64,000 nt of DNA from Rahnella aceris (lineage in GTDB: Bacteria > Pseudomonadota > Gammaproteobacteria > Enterobacterales > Enterobacteriaceae). The notes beneath the pieces are model-generated. The model saw only the letters and a program-made list of their open reading frames with translations. It ran no database searches and was not told the origin of the DNA. Location of the stretch: positions 2,542,001 through 2,606,000 of the forward strand of contig NZ_JAADJV010000001.1 in assembly GCF_011684115.1 (NCBI RefSeq). The letters are read 5' to 3'. Position numbers and translations under genes: made by a program. Positions 50,917 to 60,802 of this stretch are shown piece after piece (the stretch's first letter is position 1; every line of letters begins with the position of its first letter).

Positions 50917-52155
50917 ATGCGCCTGATCCACACGTCAGACTGGCATCTCGGCCAGTACTTTTTCACTAAAAGCCGTGCAGCCGAACATCAGGCATTTTTG
51001 CACTGGCTGACCGGTCAGGTGCAGCAACATCAGGTCGATGCCGTGATTGTCGCGGGCGATATTTTCGACACGGGTTCCCCACCCAGTTATGCCCGCGAAT
51101 TGTATAACCGCTTCGTGGTGGAATTACAGCAAACCGGCTGCCAGCTGGTGGTGCTGGCTGGTAACCACGATTCTGTCGCCACGCTCAATGAATCGCGCGA
51201 GCTCCTTTCCTGCCTGAATACGCGGGTGATTGCCACCGTCGGTGAAAACCTTTCTGAACAGATTTTAGTGCTCAGTCAGCGTGACGGGAAACCCGGCGCG
51301 ATACTGTGCGCTATCCCGTTTTTACGCCCGCGTGATCTGCTCGCCAGCCAGGCGGGACAGTCCGGCAGCGACAAGCAACTGGCATTGCAGGAAGCCATCG
51401 CCGCGCATTATGACGCGCTCTGGCAGGCTGCGCAGGCCAGACGTGACGAACTGGGCATGCCGCTGCCTATTATTGCGACCGGCCATCTGACGACTGTCGG
51501 TGTCAGTACCTCTGATTCCGTGCGCGACATCTATATAGGTACGCTCGATGCGTTTCCGGCGCAGGCCTTTCCGCCGGTCGATTATGTGGCACTGGGTCAT
51601 ATTCACCGTGCACAATGCGTCGCCAAAACCGAACATATCCGTTACAGCGGCTCGCCGATTGCCCTGAGTTTTGACGAACTGAGCAAAGCTAAAAGTGTGT
51701 ACTTACTTGATTTTGATGGTGCGACGCTCAACGCCATCGACACACTGGAAATCCCGGTTTTCCAGCCGATGCAGATAATCAAAGGCTCGCTGGTGGAGAT
51801 TGAACACCAACTGGCACAGTTCGAAGGCGGTGATCCGGCCAAACCGGTGTGGCTCGATATTGAAGTCTCCACCCAGGATTATCTCAGCGACATCCAGCGA
51901 CGCATTCAGGCGCTGACGGAAGATCTGCCGGTAGAAGTCGTGCTGTTACGCCGCAGCAAAGAACAGCGCATCAACAGTATTGAGCAGCAGGAAAAAGAAA
52001 CCCTCAGCGAACTGAGCGTCAGCGACGTGTTTGAACGACGACTGGCGCTGGAACCGGCCCCTGACGAGCCGCGTCAGGCTCGGATGCGCACGTTGTTTGC
52101 GCAGGTGGTTGAACAGGTTACCAACGGTCAGAACGCGGAGGACAGCGCACAATGA
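50917..52155 (+). CDS. sbcD: Nuclease SbcCD subunit D
   Basis: SbcD is the Mre11-type nuclease of the SbcCD complex, which cleaves DNA hairpins and processes double-strand ends. The product is 412 residues (E. coli 400). Metallophosphoesterase motifs are visible: HTSDWHLGQ (about 5-13), [12 protein letters not shown] (about 46-57), VLAGNHDS (about 86-93) and GHIHRAQ. GGGAG precedes the ATG. It overlaps sbcC by 4 nt (ATGA) and is divergent from phoB, as in E. coli. Confidence 0.97.
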   Translation: MRLIHTSDWHLGQYFFTKSRAAEHQAFLHWLTGQVQQHQVDAVIVAGDIFDTGSPPSYARELYNRFVVELQQTGCQLVVLAGNHDSVATLNESRELLSCLNTRVIATVGENLSEQILVLSQRDGKPGAILCAIPFLRPRDLLASQAGQSGSDKQLALQEAIAAHYDALWQAAQARRDELGMPLPIIATGHLTTVGVSTSDSVRDIYIGTLDAFPAQAFPPVDYVALGHIHRAQCVAKTEHIRYSGSPIALSFDELSKAKSVYLLDFDGATLNAIDTLEIPVFQPMQIIKGSLVEIEHQLAQFEGGDPAKPVWLDIEVSTQDYLSDIQRRIQALTEDLPVEVVLLRRSKEQRINSIEQQEKETLSELSVSDVFERRLALEPAPDEPRQARMRTLFAQVVEQVTNGQNAEDSAQ

Positions 52156-55100
52156 AAATTCTCAGCCTGCGTTTAAAAAACCTGAACTCGCTGGAAGGCG
52201 AATGGAAAATTGATTTCACCGCCGAGCCGTTTGCCAGCAACGGATTATTCGCCATCACCGGTCCGACCGGTGCGGGGAAAACCACCCTGCTCGATGCCAT
52301 TTGTCTGGCGCTTTATCATCAGACGCCACGGCTGAACATTACACCAAGCCAGAATGAACTGATGACCCGCCACACCGCAGAATCGCTGGCCGAGGTGGAG
52401 TTTGAAGTCAAAGGTGTGGGTTACCGCGCTTTCTGGAGCCAGCGCCGCGCCAAAAATTCCCCTGACGGCAATCTGCAGGCACCGAAAGTCGAGCTGGCGT
52501 TACTGGCCGACGGCAAAATTCTGGCGGATAAAGTGCGCGATAAACTCGATGCCATCGCCACACTGACCGGGCTGGATTTCGGCCGTTTCACCAAATCCAT
52601 GATGCTTTCACAGGGGCAGTTCGCCGCGTTTCTGAATGCCGATGCCAACGACCGCGCCGAATTGCTGGAAGAACTGACCGGCACCGAGATTTACGGTCTG
52701 CTTTCTCAACGCGTGTTTGAGCAACATAAAGAAGCGCGCATTGCGCTGGACGGTCTGCATCAGCGCATGGCCGGAATCGAACTGCTCAGCGAAGAACAGC
52801 GCCAGACGCTGGAAGCACAACGTGCTGAACTGAACACGCAGGAAATCAGCCTCAGTCAGCAGGCGCAGCAGCGCCAGCAGGATCTGAACTGGCTGCAACA
52901 GTGGCAGCAGGTGCAGCAAAAACAGCAGCAGTCTCAGCAACAACTGACCGCCGCAGAGCAGGAAAATCTGGCCGCCGCGCCGCAGTTACAGCAACTGGCG
53001 CGCAGCGAACCGGCAGAAAAACTGCGTCCGTTACTCAATGATCGCCAGCGCTGTCAGGATGACGCGCAGCGCCTTCAGCAATTACTGATACAACTGACGC
53101 AGCAGCAGGAGCAGCAGATTGCACAGATGACGCCGCTGAGTCTGGCGGTGGAACAGGCGCACACTGCACGGCAGAAACAGGCGGAAGAACAGCGTCAGAT
53201 GCAGACGCTGATCGAAGAAAAAATCCTGCCACTGGATAGCGAAATCGCGCAATGGCGCAAATCGCTGGTGGAAACACAACAGGCGGTCAGCGAGTCGCAG
53301 AAACAGGCTGGTGAACATAGCGCGACGCTGCAGCAAATCACGGCGGAACGTCAGAAACTGGATGAGGAAAGCCGCCAGCATCACACCCGTCAGGCCGCGC
53401 TGACTGAAGCCCTTAACGTTGCACAACAACGTCAGGCTGAACTGGAAAAACAGTACCCGCAGGTAGTGTTACAGAAACGTCAAACCGAACTCATGCAGCT
53501 CCGGCCGGTGCGGCAGCAGCTGTTTTCACTCTCGCAAATCTTCCCGCAACTGAACCAGCGCGTGCAGCAACAGCATAAAGATTTTGCGCAGTACCAGACG
53601 CTGCTGGCCGAAGAAGAACTGCGTCTGGGCGCGATCCGTCTGCAATGTCAGAAACAACTGGAACATCTGAACGACGTCAAGGCGCTGCATAAACAGGAAA
53701 TGCTGATCGTCAGTCTTGAAGCCGAACGCGCGAATTTGCAAAGCGGCAAAGCCTGTCCGCTGTGCGGCTCGACATCACATCCGGCGATTGAACATTATCA
53801 GGAGGTTAAACCTTCTGAAACCGCGCAGCGCGTCGAGAAAATGCAACTGGAATTCGATGCAGCAAAAGCCAGCGGTATCGAACTGGCGGCGAAAATTAAA
53901 GGCCTGAAAGAGCAACAAACACGGCTGCAAACTCAGCTTGAGCAGGATCAGCAACAACTGAATTCGCATACCCTGAACTGGCAACAACTCAGTGCGCCGC
54001 TGAATCTGACGTTTACGCTGCATGATACCGCCGACATCACGCAATGGCTGACCGCCCGCGATGAGGAAGAGCAGCAGTCGCAGGCGCGGCTGAGCCAGCA
54101 CGAACAGCTGGCGCGGGCTCTGCAACAGGCCAAAGATGCTCTGAACGACGCACTGAATGCACAGCAGAAAGTGCAGCAGCAAAGTGCCTTGCTGACAGAG
54201 CGCGTTACCCGGCTGGAAGAGATGCAGGCAAAATCTCAGCAAGACCTCGTGCGGTTGCAAAAGCAACTGGCGGAAGGTGAAAAATCCCTTTCTGAGCTGA
54301 ATGCCCGACGCCTCGAACTGTTCGGAGAGCGTCAGGTTGCTCAGGTTCGCGAGCACTTACATCAGCAACAACAGGCGACAGAACAAGCGCTGAGTGATGT
54401 CCAGACCGCGCTGCATAAGGCGCAGGAACAGCGCGACCAGTTGGCCGGTCAGTTGGCCAGTACGCAGCAGCAACAGTTACAGACCGCCGCACAACTGACG
54501 CTGGTGGAACAGGCGTGGCAGCAGGCATTGAGCGCCAGCGGATTTGCGGATGAAGCCGCAGTGAAACTGGCGCTGCTCGACGACGCGTTGCGCCAGCAGC
54601 TTCAGCAACGCAAAGAACATCTGCAACAACAACTGGCACAGGCGCAGGCATTACTGGCGGATGCCCGTCAGCAGCTCGAAAAACATCAGCTTGCCCGTCC
54701 TGCACATCTCAGTGAAACCGACAGTGATCTTAACGCCCTGACGGTGCAACAGGCGGAGCTGGCACAACAACTGAAAGTCCTGCAACAACGTCTGGGCGAA
54801 GTGAAAAATCAGCTGGAAAGCGACAAGCAACGCCACCATGGTCAGCAGACGCTGATTGCACAGATTGCGCAGGCGCAGCGGACCTGTGATGACTGGGGTT
54901 ATCTCAACCAGATGATTGGCTCCAGCGACGGTGCGAAATTCCGTAAATTCGCGCAGGGTCTGACGCTCGATCATCTGGTGTATCTGGCCAACCGCCAGCT
55001 GGAAAAATTGCACGGACGTTATCTGTTGCAGCGCAAAACCAGCGATGCGCTGGAACTGCAAGTGGTCGATACCTGGCAGGCCGATGCCGTGCGCGATACC

Positions 55101-55400
55101 CGCACGCTATCCGGCGGCGAAAGCTTCCTGGTCAGCCTGGCACTGGCCCTGGCGCTGTCCGATCTGGTCAGCGATAAAACCCGTATCGACTCGCTGTTCC
55201 TCGACGAAGGTTTCGGTACGCTCGATGCCGACACGCTGGATACCGCGCTGGATGCGCTCGACAGCCTGAATGCCTCGGGTAAAACCATCGGCGTGATCAG
55301 CCATGTCGAAGCAATGAAAGACCGCATTCCGGTACAAATCAAAGTCACCAAAGTGAACGGTCTGGGCGTCAGCCGCCTGAGCAGTGAATTTAAAGTCTGA
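52152..55400 (+). CDS. sbcC: Nuclease SbcCD subunit C
   Basis: SbcC is the SMC/Rad50-type ATPase partner of SbcD. The product is 1082 residues (E. coli 1048). The N-terminal Walker A is [13 protein letters not shown] (about 37-49). Two long Gln-rich coiled-coil arms flank a zinc hook [11 protein letters not shown] (about 534-544). The C-terminal ABC signature is [20 protein letters not shown] and Walker B is [12 protein letters not shown]. Many CAG codons give the arms a repetitive look at DNA level, which reflects glutamine use, not a repeat element. Confidence 0.97.
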   Translation: MKILSLRLKNLNSLEGEWKIDFTAEPFASNGLFAITGPTGAGKTTLLDAICLALYHQTPRLNITPSQNELMTRHTAESLAEVEFEVKGVGYRAFWSQRRAKNSPDGNLQAPKVELALLADGKILADKVRDKLDAIATLTGLDFGRFTKSMMLSQGQFAAFLNADANDRAELLEELTGTEIYGLLSQRVFEQHKEARIALDGLHQRMAGIELLSEEQRQTLEAQRAELNTQEISLSQQAQQRQQDLNWLQQWQQVQQKQQQSQQQLTAAEQENLAAAPQLQQLARSEPAEKLRPLLNDRQRCQDDAQRLQQLLIQLTQQQEQQIAQMTPLSLAVEQAHTARQKQAEEQRQMQTLIEEKILPLDSEIAQWRKSLVETQQAVSESQKQAGEHSATLQQITAERQKLDEESRQHHTRQAALTEALNVAQQRQAELEKQYPQVVLQKRQTELMQLRPVRQQLFSLSQIFPQLNQRVQQQHKDFAQYQTLLAEEELRLGAIRLQCQKQLEHLNDVKALHKQEMLIVSLEAERANLQSGKACPLCGSTSHPAIEHYQEVKPSETAQRVEKMQLEFDAAKASGIELAAKIKGLKEQQTRLQTQLEQDQQQLNSHTLNWQQLSAPLNLTFTLHDTADITQWLTARDEEEQQSQARLSQHEQLARALQQAKDALNDALNAQQKVQQQSALLTERVTRLEEMQAKSQQDLVRLQKQLAEGEKSLSELNARRLELFGERQVAQVREHLHQQQQATEQALSDVQTALHKAQEQRDQLAGQLASTQQQQLQTAAQLTLVEQAWQQALSASGFADEAAVKLALLDDALRQQLQQRKEHLQQQLAQAQALLADARQQLEKHQLARPAHLSETDSDLNALTVQQAELAQQLKVLQQRLGEVKNQLESDKQRHHGQQTLIAQIAQAQRTCDDWGYLNQMIGSSDGAKFRKFAQGLTLDHLVYLANRQLEKLHGRYLLQRKTSDALELQVVDTWQADAVRDTRTLSGGESFLVSLALALALSDLVSDKTRIDSLFLDEGFGTLDADTLDTALDALDSLNASGKTIGVISHVEAMKDRIPVQIKVTKVNGLGVSRLSSEFKV

Positions 55401-55489
55401 TCCCTCGCCACTGCCGGGCAGGTTGCTAGATAAATTGCTAGCTGCATGCCCTGCGGTGGATCCTTTTTGTGAAAGCGTGCACAAAAATC

Positions 55490-55504
55490 GCACCAGTTCA
55501 GTGC
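55490..55504. promoter_or_regulatory. NtrC-like enhancer site
   Basis: GCAC-CAGTTCA-GTGC, the NtrC pattern GCAC-N7-GTGC, centred about 87 nt upstream of the predicted sigma-54 start site. A further half-site GTGCAC lies just upstream (55477-55482). Confidence 0.55.
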
Positions 55505-55558
55505 GCGCTTTTTCCTCAACCTGCTGAATTTACGTTTATTCCCGCTGCCGGAACGAAC

Positions 55559-55574
55559 TGGCACGCCCTGTGCT
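55559..55574 (+). promoter_or_regulatory. Sigma-54 (RpoN) promoter of the ABC transporter operon
   Basis: TGGCAC-N5-GTGCT against consensus TGGCAC-N5-TTGCW. The invariant GG (55560-55561) and GC (55572-55573) are exactly 10 nt apart, the spacing RpoN needs. Transcription would start near 55585, 55 nt before the binding-protein ATG. Confidence 0.65.
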
Positions 55575-55639
55575 TAACGTTATGTATACAAGTTGCAGTA
55601 CAAGTTGCAACGTCCTCATAACCGCTTAGGGAACCGCCA

Positions 55640-56653
55640 ATGAAAAACATCAAACCTGAAGTTGATAAAAAACGTCGCCAGCTGATGAAATGGCTCGCCA
55701 TTACCGGCGGAGTGTCCACCCTTGGCGGAATGATCCCGACGTCAGTTTTTGCAGCCGACGACGATGAAATTCGTATTGGTTACTGGCCGATTGTCGGTGG
55801 TTTGCCGCTGTATGTGGCACTGGAACAGGGCTTTTTTAAACAAGCCGGGCTGAATGTGAAAGGCGTTAAATTCGCCAGTGCCCAGCAAATTGTCGAAGGG
55901 ATGATCACCGGCAGGATCCACGGCTGCGCCAACGGCACGGCAACCGGCGCGCTGGGACTCGGGGCGATCACCTCACCGGGTCTGTTCAAAATTATCTGTT
56001 CTAACCCGTCAAACCATACGCTGGTGTTAGATGAATTTCTGGTGCCGCTCAACAGCCCGGCAAAAGCTATCAGTGACCTGAAAGGCAAGAAAATCGCCTG
56101 CGGTCCGGGGATCCAGAACGTCACGATGGCAAAAATTATTCTGGAGAAAAATGGCTTCACTAATCCGTCAGTCATTGAACTGCCGGTCGGACAACACGCG
56201 CCTGCTCTGGCCGCCGGGCAAATTGACGGCGTATATACGCTCGAACCGACCGGCACTGTCGGACGCATGAAAAACCTTTCGCGCACACTCGAAACCGGCG
56301 TTATTTCTAAATACGTGCTCGGCAACGCCGACGCCCCGTGGTTCGGCGGCGCAGCGGCACTGAACGCCAGTTTTATCGCCAGCAAGCCGGAAGAAACCAA
56401 AAAGTTTATTGCCGCTTATCAGAAAGCGGTGGAATTCATTGCGGCTCACCCTGATAAAGCGCGCGAAAACGTCGCCGGTTACACCAGCATTGAACCGGCG
56501 CTGGTCAAAGAAGTGCCGCTGCCGGGCTTCGTGATGTATCCCGATTTGAAAGGCGACAACCTGCAATGGTTCCAGAAGTTTTATGACGTCTTTACGGAAA
56601 GAAAAATCTTCAGCAAGCCGGTGGATGTCGCTTCGCTGATCTATCAGGGATAA
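55640..56653 (+). CDS. ABC transporter substrate-binding protein (NMT1/SsuA/TauA-like), Tat-type signal
   Basis: A periplasmic solute-binding protein of 337 residues in the fold family that includes sulfonate, nitrate and thiamine-precursor binders. The N-terminus KKRRQLMKWLAITGG carries a twin-arginine motif, followed by a hydrophobic stretch and cleavage near VFAADDD (about 36), so export by Tat is likely. The mature start EIRIGYWPIVGGLPLYVALE is typical of the family. The ligand cannot be read from the sequence. First gene of a binding protein-permease-ATPase operon, 11 nt before the permease, with AGGGA before the ATG. Confidence 0.88.
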   Translation: MKNIKPEVDKKRRQLMKWLAITGGVSTLGGMIPTSVFAADDDEIRIGYWPIVGGLPLYVALEQGFFKQAGLNVKGVKFASAQQIVEGMITGRIHGCANGTATGALGLGAITSPGLFKIICSNPSNHTLVLDEFLVPLNSPAKAISDLKGKKIACGPGIQNVTMAKIILEKNGFTNPSVIELPVGQHAPALAAGQIDGVYTLEPTGTVGRMKNLSRTLETGVISKYVLGNADAPWFGGAAALNASFIASKPEETKKFIAAYQKAVEFIAAHPDKARENVAGYTSIEPALVKEVPLPGFVMYPDLKGDNLQWFQKFYDVFTERKIFSKPVDVASLIYQG

Positions 56654-56664
56654 GGAGAAACAGG

Positions 56665-57429
56665 ATGACTTCACGCTGGTCTTCAAGGTTACTGCCGCTG
56701 GTCGGCCCGGTACTGCTGTTTTTATTCTGGCAACTGGCCGTCAGCGCAAAATGGCTGAATCCCGTGCTTCTGCCCTCGCCGGTCGAGACAATCGGCTACA
56801 TGTTCCAGTCATTTTCCGACGCGTCCATGCGCACCGACATCGGCGCAACCCTTTACCGCACGCTGGTGTCTTTTGCCTTTGCCGCCGTAATTGGCGTGCC
56901 GCTGGGCGTAATTTTGGGCAGCAATGAAAAGGTTTACCGCAGCCTGGAATTTTTGATCGACTTCTTCCGCTCCACGCCGTCGTCTGCGCTGATCCCGCTG
57001 TTTATGCTGATTTTCGGGATTACTGACGCCAACAAAATCGCCATTGCTGCCTTTGCCGCCGTGCTGGTCATCCTGTTCAACAGCGCATACGGCGTGATGA
57101 ATGCCAAAAAAACGCGCCTGATGGCCGCCAAAGTAATGGGAATTTCCCGCTGGCATATTTTCAAAGACATCATGCTGATGGAAAGCCTGGCACAAACCTT
57201 TGTCGGCCTGCGCACCGGCGTGTCGATCGCGCTGGTGATCGTGATCGTCGCCGAAATGTTTATCGGATCAGAAACCGGCCTCGGCCACCGGATCATCGAT
57301 GCCCAGCAGGTGTTTAACATCAAAGATATGTACGCCTCGATCCTGATCACCGGCGCGCTGGGTTATCTGCTCAATCTGGCTTTTTTGCTGATCGAGAAAA
57401 AAACCGTCCACTGGAGTAGCAAAGCATGA
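56665..57429 (+). CDS. ABC transporter permease (SsuC/TauC-like)
   Basis: The membrane subunit of the importer, 254 residues with six predicted helices. The BPD-type permease domain is clear: PLGVILGSNEKVYRSLEFLI, then FFRSTPSSALIPLFMLIFG, and the EAA loop that contacts the ATPase around AAKVMGISRWHIFKDIMLME (about 153-172). It starts 11 nt after the binding-protein gene and overlaps the ATPase gene by 4 nt (ATGA). Confidence 0.92.
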   Translation: MTSRWSSRLLPLVGPVLLFLFWQLAVSAKWLNPVLLPSPVETIGYMFQSFSDASMRTDIGATLYRTLVSFAFAAVIGVPLGVILGSNEKVYRSLEFLIDFFRSTPSSALIPLFMLIFGITDANKIAIAAFAAVLVILFNSAYGVMNAKKTRLMAAKVMGISRWHIFKDIMLMESLAQTFVGLRTGVSIALVIVIVAEMFIGSETGLGHRIIDAQQVFNIKDMYASILITGALGYLLNLAFLLIEKKTVHWSSKA

Positions 57430-58247
57430 CGCACCCTCTCTCGCTGAACCCTGATTATAAAGGCCCGCAGTTGCCGCAATATGCCACGCGACCGGACACC
57501 CATGTGACGATCCGCGGGCTGAGCAAGGCGTTTGCCGGACAGCCGCTGTATACCGACCTGAATCTCGACTTACCGCGTGGAAAGATCGTGTCGATCTTCG
57601 GGCCGAACGGCTGCGGTAAATCGACCTTAATGAACATGATCGCCGGGCTGATCCCGGTAGATAAAGGCGACATTCTGTTCGACGGCAAAACGCTGGCGCA
57701 AACCACCATCGGCTATGTGTTTCAAAACTACCGCGACGCGCTGTTTCCGTGGATGAGCGCCCGCGCCAACATCGCCTATCCGCTGATACGCCACGGCATG
57801 AGCAAAGCGGATGTGAATGCGCGGGTCGAAGAACTGACGCAGATGTTTGATATCCGTTTCGACCTGAAACGCTATCCGTATGAGCTTTCCGGCGGACAAC
57901 AGCAAACCGTGTGCATCATGCGGGCGCTGGCGACGCGTCCGGAAGTGATGTTCCTCGATGAGCCTTTCTCGGCGCTGGATTTCGAGATGACGCTGTTTAT
58001 CCGCGATAAATTACAGGAAGTGCAACTGGCGACCGGCGTCACTATGCTGATTGTTTCGCATGACCTGGAAGATGCGGTATTTCTGGCGGATGAGATTTTA
58101 CTGCTGACGCGACGGCCGACGCAGATTGCGGAAATCGTGCCGTTCGACCTGCCGCGCCCGCGAGGGTCGGAAATCATGAGCCACCCGGAATTTATCCGCG
58201 TGAAGGCGCACACGCTGGAAGTCTTTAAACGGGAGATGGCGCTTTAG
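57426..58247 (+). CDS. ABC transporter ATP-binding protein (SsuB/TauB-like)
   Basis: The ATPase of the importer, 273 residues. Walker A is FGPNGCGKSTLMN (about 59-71), the Q-loop lies in YVFQNYRDALFPW, the signature is ELSGGQQQTVCIMRAL and Walker B is VMFLDEPFSALD. The N-terminal 30 residues (LNPDYKGPQLPQYATRPD) extend beyond most homologues. Its stop codon overlaps the convergent AraC-family gene by 4 nt, leaving no space for a terminator between them. Confidence 0.93.
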   Translation: MTHPLSLNPDYKGPQLPQYATRPDTHVTIRGLSKAFAGQPLYTDLNLDLPRGKIVSIFGPNGCGKSTLMNMIAGLIPVDKGDILFDGKTLAQTTIGYVFQNYRDALFPWMSARANIAYPLIRHGMSKADVNARVEELTQMFDIRFDLKRYPYELSGGQQQTVCIMRALATRPEVMFLDEPFSALDFEMTLFIRDKLQEVQLATGVTMLIVSHDLEDAVFLADEILLLTRRPTQIAEIVPFDLPRPRGSEIMSHPEFIRVKAHTLEVFKREMAL

Positions 58248-59329
58248 CTGGCGGCAGTCTGCCGCCACTGACGCGGGCTGACGCCAAACCAGCGGCGGAA
58301 AGCCCGCGAAAAGGCACTGACTTCGGAATACCCTAGCAGCAACGCCATTTCGGAAATCGGCAGTTGTTGCTGTTGCAGATAATGCGTCGCCAGTTCGCAA
58401 CGGACGTTATCCACCAGTTGGGTAAACGTCAGGTTCTGTTCGCGCAGGCGGCGTTGCAGCGAACTCGGCGACATACCCATTTTTTCGGCCACTTCATCAA
58501 GCACCGGCTCGCCGCGTAATAACGCCTGACGTACCCGCGATCGCACGTTGTCGGTGACCGACTGCTGCGACGGCGCATCCGCATTCAGACGGCGGATCGC
58601 ATCCTGCATGACCAGCAACAGCGTCTGATCCCGTTCCGGCATCGCCCGCTGTAAATCGCGTTTGACGATCAGCAGGGAATTGTACGGCTGATCGAAATAC
58701 ACCGGCGCATCAAATACTTTGCAGTGTTCATGCCATTGCTGCGGACGCGGATGCTCAAAATGCACCTCACGCGGCGCCCAGTTTTTCCCCAGCCCGTGAC
58801 GCAATAAATTGAGGATCATCCCCAGCGTCAGTTCCGCATCCTGCCGTCTGCACAGAATGCTGCCGTGCCGCACCTGATAATCGAACCGGTAATGATCCCC
58901 CTTATCCACCAGCCGCGTCAGCGTATTGTGCTGATGAAAGGGAAAGGCATTCACTACGTTTTGCAGCGCGGTTTCTGCCGAAGAAGAACATAAACCGATG
59001 TAGCCAATCAGCCCTAATGACTGCGGTTTGAACTGTTTCCCGTAATGCAAACCGAAGTTATCACAACCTGACTGCGCCGCCGCTTCTTCCAGAACCTGAC
59101 AGTAATTAGTCAGCCCGAGACTCAGCGTAGGTTGTTGCAGCAATTCAGGATTGATGTGGCAGATGCCTAGCACACGATCGACATCTGCCCCTTTGGCCTG
59201 AATAAAATCGCTCAGGCCGCTGGCGGCTGCGGCCAGCACCCCCCGGTGGCTGTCATTGCTGCGCGTCAGCGCGTTCAGCGCATTGCTGAAACCGGCTCCG
59301 GAAGCCGTAGAAGAAAGGCCTGTCTGCAT
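58244..59329 (-). CDS. AraC-family transcriptional regulator
   Basis: A 361-residue regulator with a ligand-binding N-terminal domain of the type seen in OruR/ArgR-like AraC proteins (about 35-220) and a C-terminal AraC DNA-binding domain (about 255-357). The first helix-turn-helix is VLDEVAEKMGMSPSSLQRRL and the second ends GYSEVSAFSRAFRRWFG, the family signature. GGGAG lies 9 nt before the ATG. It is convergent with the ABC operon, and the kinase gene lies upstream on the same strand. A tandem 16-bp repeat lies within its leader. It probably controls the transporter and/or the kinase and lyase genes; the ligand is unknown. Confidence 0.9.
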   Translation of the reverse strand: MQTGLSSTASGAGFSNALNALTRSNDSHRGVLAAAASGLSDFIQAKGADVDRVLGICHINPELLQQPTLSLGLTNYCQVLEEAAAQSGCDNFGLHYGKQFKPQSLGLIGYIGLCSSSAETALQNVVNAFPFHQHNTLTRLVDKGDHYRFDYQVRHGSILCRRQDAELTLGMILNLLRHGLGKNWAPREVHFEHPRPQQWHEHCKVFDAPVYFDQPYNSLLIVKRDLQRAMPERDQTLLLVMQDAIRRLNADAPSQQSVTDNVRSRVRQALLRGEPVLDEVAEKMGMSPSSLQRRLREQNLTFTQLVDNVRCELATHYLQQQQLPISEMALLLGYSEVSAFSRAFRRWFGVSPRQWRQTAAS

Positions 59330-59347
59330 CGTCTTTTACTCCCTTTA

Positions 59348-59379
59348 TGTCGGCAATAAAAAGTGTCGGTAATAAAAGA
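59348..59379. repeat. Tandem 16-bp repeat in the leader of the AraC-family gene
   Basis: Two adjacent units beginning TGTCGGCAATAAAA and TGTCGGTAATAAAA agree at 14 of 16 positions. They lie 19-50 nt upstream of the regulator's ATG. Direct repeats of this kind are typical AraC-family operator halves, but the 16-bp period is shorter than the usual 21. Confidence 0.6.
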
Positions 59380-59513
59380 GAATTGCAAGTTCCGTACCAG
59401 CACCTTGCTTCACATCTCCGGGTGATAAACCAATGCAATACAATGAGATAAATTTTCGGCAGTTTTGCCAGCCGCGCCTGCGCCCTGCTACGGCGCCCGC
59501 TTTTCGTGCAGTT

Positions 59514-60524
59514 TCATCCGATCACAAAGGGATGATGTGCCTTCGCCAGATACTCACGGCACAGGCGCAGGCTCTCTTGTTCCCATTCATTGCCAAGGCT
59601 TTGCGCCATTTCCGTGGTGGCATGCGATCCGCGCCAGGCCAGCAACTGAATCCGCCGCTGAATAATCAGTGTCGGGATCACCGCCAGATCGGCATCGCTC
59701 ACGTGACAAATACGTGCGTAACCTTCCAGCCAGTGGCGGACCCACGCCTGCGCCCGCGGATGATGTTCAACAAAACTGATCGCCGCCGCCGCATCATGCA
59801 GATACCAGCCCATACCGCAGTCATCAAAATCGATCACCCGGGTTTCACCTTTGTGCAACAGTAAATTCGTCAGGCGCAGATCGGCGTGGATCAGCCCGTA
59901 GCGCTGTGCACTCTTGCCGTAACTTTTCAGCACGCTGCCGGTGTGCGCCAGCGTCTCTTCAATCAGCGGGATCCCGGCCGCCGTCATGCCCGGCGCATCC
60001 TGCCAGCGGCCCCAGTGACCGTGCGGGCCGACCATGGTATCGCTGTCCCAGATAATACGGCGAAACCCGGCCGGATGCGGCCACTGACGGCTGTGCTGAT
60101 GCAGGCGCGCAGTCACTTCCCCCAACTGAGCAAACGCCCGCGGATCCACATCCGTGGTTGGCATTTCGCCCTCAATCCAGCGAAAAATCACCACATTGCG
60201 GTTTTCAGTTTCGCTCACCGCGACAGTTTGCACAGCGGTACCATCCCGCCCTTTTACTGCCTCAGGCACCTGAATCTCGCTTTCACGCAGCGCATCCAGC
60301 CACGCCAGTTCACTCTCTATTTCATCCCGCTGGTGATAGCCACCCCGGTGAACACGCAGTGCATAACGTTCGCCGTCGGGGCAGCGCAGTAAAAAAGTGG
60401 CATTTTCCGACCGGCAGATCAGCGAAAGATGCCCTTGCAGATCAGGGGAATAGCGGCGCAATGCTTCTGTTGCCAGCAGATTCAGGCTGGTGTCATCGAG
60501 CATGTCAGATTGTTTTGCAGTCAT
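59514..60524 (-). CDS. APH-fold small-molecule kinase (hydroxylysine/ethanolamine/homoserine kinase-like)
   Basis: A 336-residue phosphotransferase of the aminoglycoside/choline kinase superfamily. The catalytic loop is His213-Ala-Asp215 to Asn220 in GLIHADLRLTNLL and the metal-binding motif is Asp232 in VIDFDDCGMGW. The N-lobe ATP-binding region is visible around NATFLLRCPDGERYALRVHR. I start it at ATG 60524, preceded by GGAGTGGAACCT; the open frame continues 50 codons upstream without homology. It is divergent from a class III PLP enzyme of the phospho-lyase type. Kinase plus phospho-lyase is the pairing known for hydroxylysine and amino-alcohol breakdown, so a hydroxylated amine is the likely substrate. 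Confidence 0.82.
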   Translation of the reverse strand: MTAKQSDMLDDTSLNLLATEALRRYSPDLQGHLSLICRSENATFLLRCPDGERYALRVHRGGYHQRDEIESELAWLDALRESEIQVPEAVKGRDGTAVQTVAVSETENRNVVIFRWIEGEMPTTDVDPRAFAQLGEVTARLHQHSRQWPHPAGFRRIIWDSDTMVGPHGHWGRWQDAPGMTAAGIPLIEETLAHTGSVLKSYGKSAQRYGLIHADLRLTNLLLHKGETRVIDFDDCGMGWYLHDAAAAISFVEHHPRAQAWVRHWLEGYARICHVSDADLAVIPTLIIQRRIQLLAWRGSHATTEMAQSLGNEWEQESLRLCREYLAKAHHPFVIG

Positions 60525-60654
60525 CAGGTTCCACTCCGTACCGGTTAAATCAAATCGATATTGCGGATAGCCAGAATGGAAGGGGCGCGTTTTCGTCGCT
60601 TGACTCAGGAACAGCAAATGTTGACCGCAAAACACGCGTGACGCGCTGACGGCG

Positions 60655-60702
60655 AAAAGTTGACTGCAACGCACAGCAGTCAGCGCGCTGAGGTCAAGTT
60701 TT
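60655..60702. promoter_or_regulatory. Nested dyads in the kinase / lyase divergent region
   Basis: AAAAGTTGAC (60655-60664) and GTCAAGTTTT (60693-60702) are 10-bp inverted arms with one mismatch. Inside lies a perfect TGACTGC-N8-GCAGTCA dyad (60661-60682), then a self-complementary AGCGCGCT. A cluster of symmetric sites midway between two divergent genes is a natural operator for both. Confidence 0.55.
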
Positions 60703-60802
60703 ACCGCTTTCCCCGGCGCATTATCAAATCACCTTCCGCCGTCATGGCATTTTTTTGCACACCGGCAGTGACGTTGAAACCGCCTGTCAGGAGATGACTC
60801 TC

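Larger units (their letters stand above)
55401..55639. other. Regulatory region of the ABC transporter operon
   Basis: 239 nt between sbcC and the binding-protein gene. It holds two TTGCTAG copies just after sbcC, an NtrC-like palindrome (55490-55504) and a sigma-54 type promoter (55559-55574). This marks the left border of an accessory block that E. coli lacks. Confidence 0.6.

Noticed and set aside
52800..54700. Dense CAG/CAA triplet tracts suggesting a microsatellite
   Set aside because: They encode the glutamine-rich coiled-coil arms of SbcC and are interrupted irregularly.
60745..60760. TGGCAT followed by TTTGCAC upstream of the PLP enzyme gene, resembling a second sigma-54 promoter
   Set aside because: GG and GC are only 9 nt apart. 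RpoN promoters need 10, and one-base changes in spacing usually abolish function. No NtrC palindrome is nearby.
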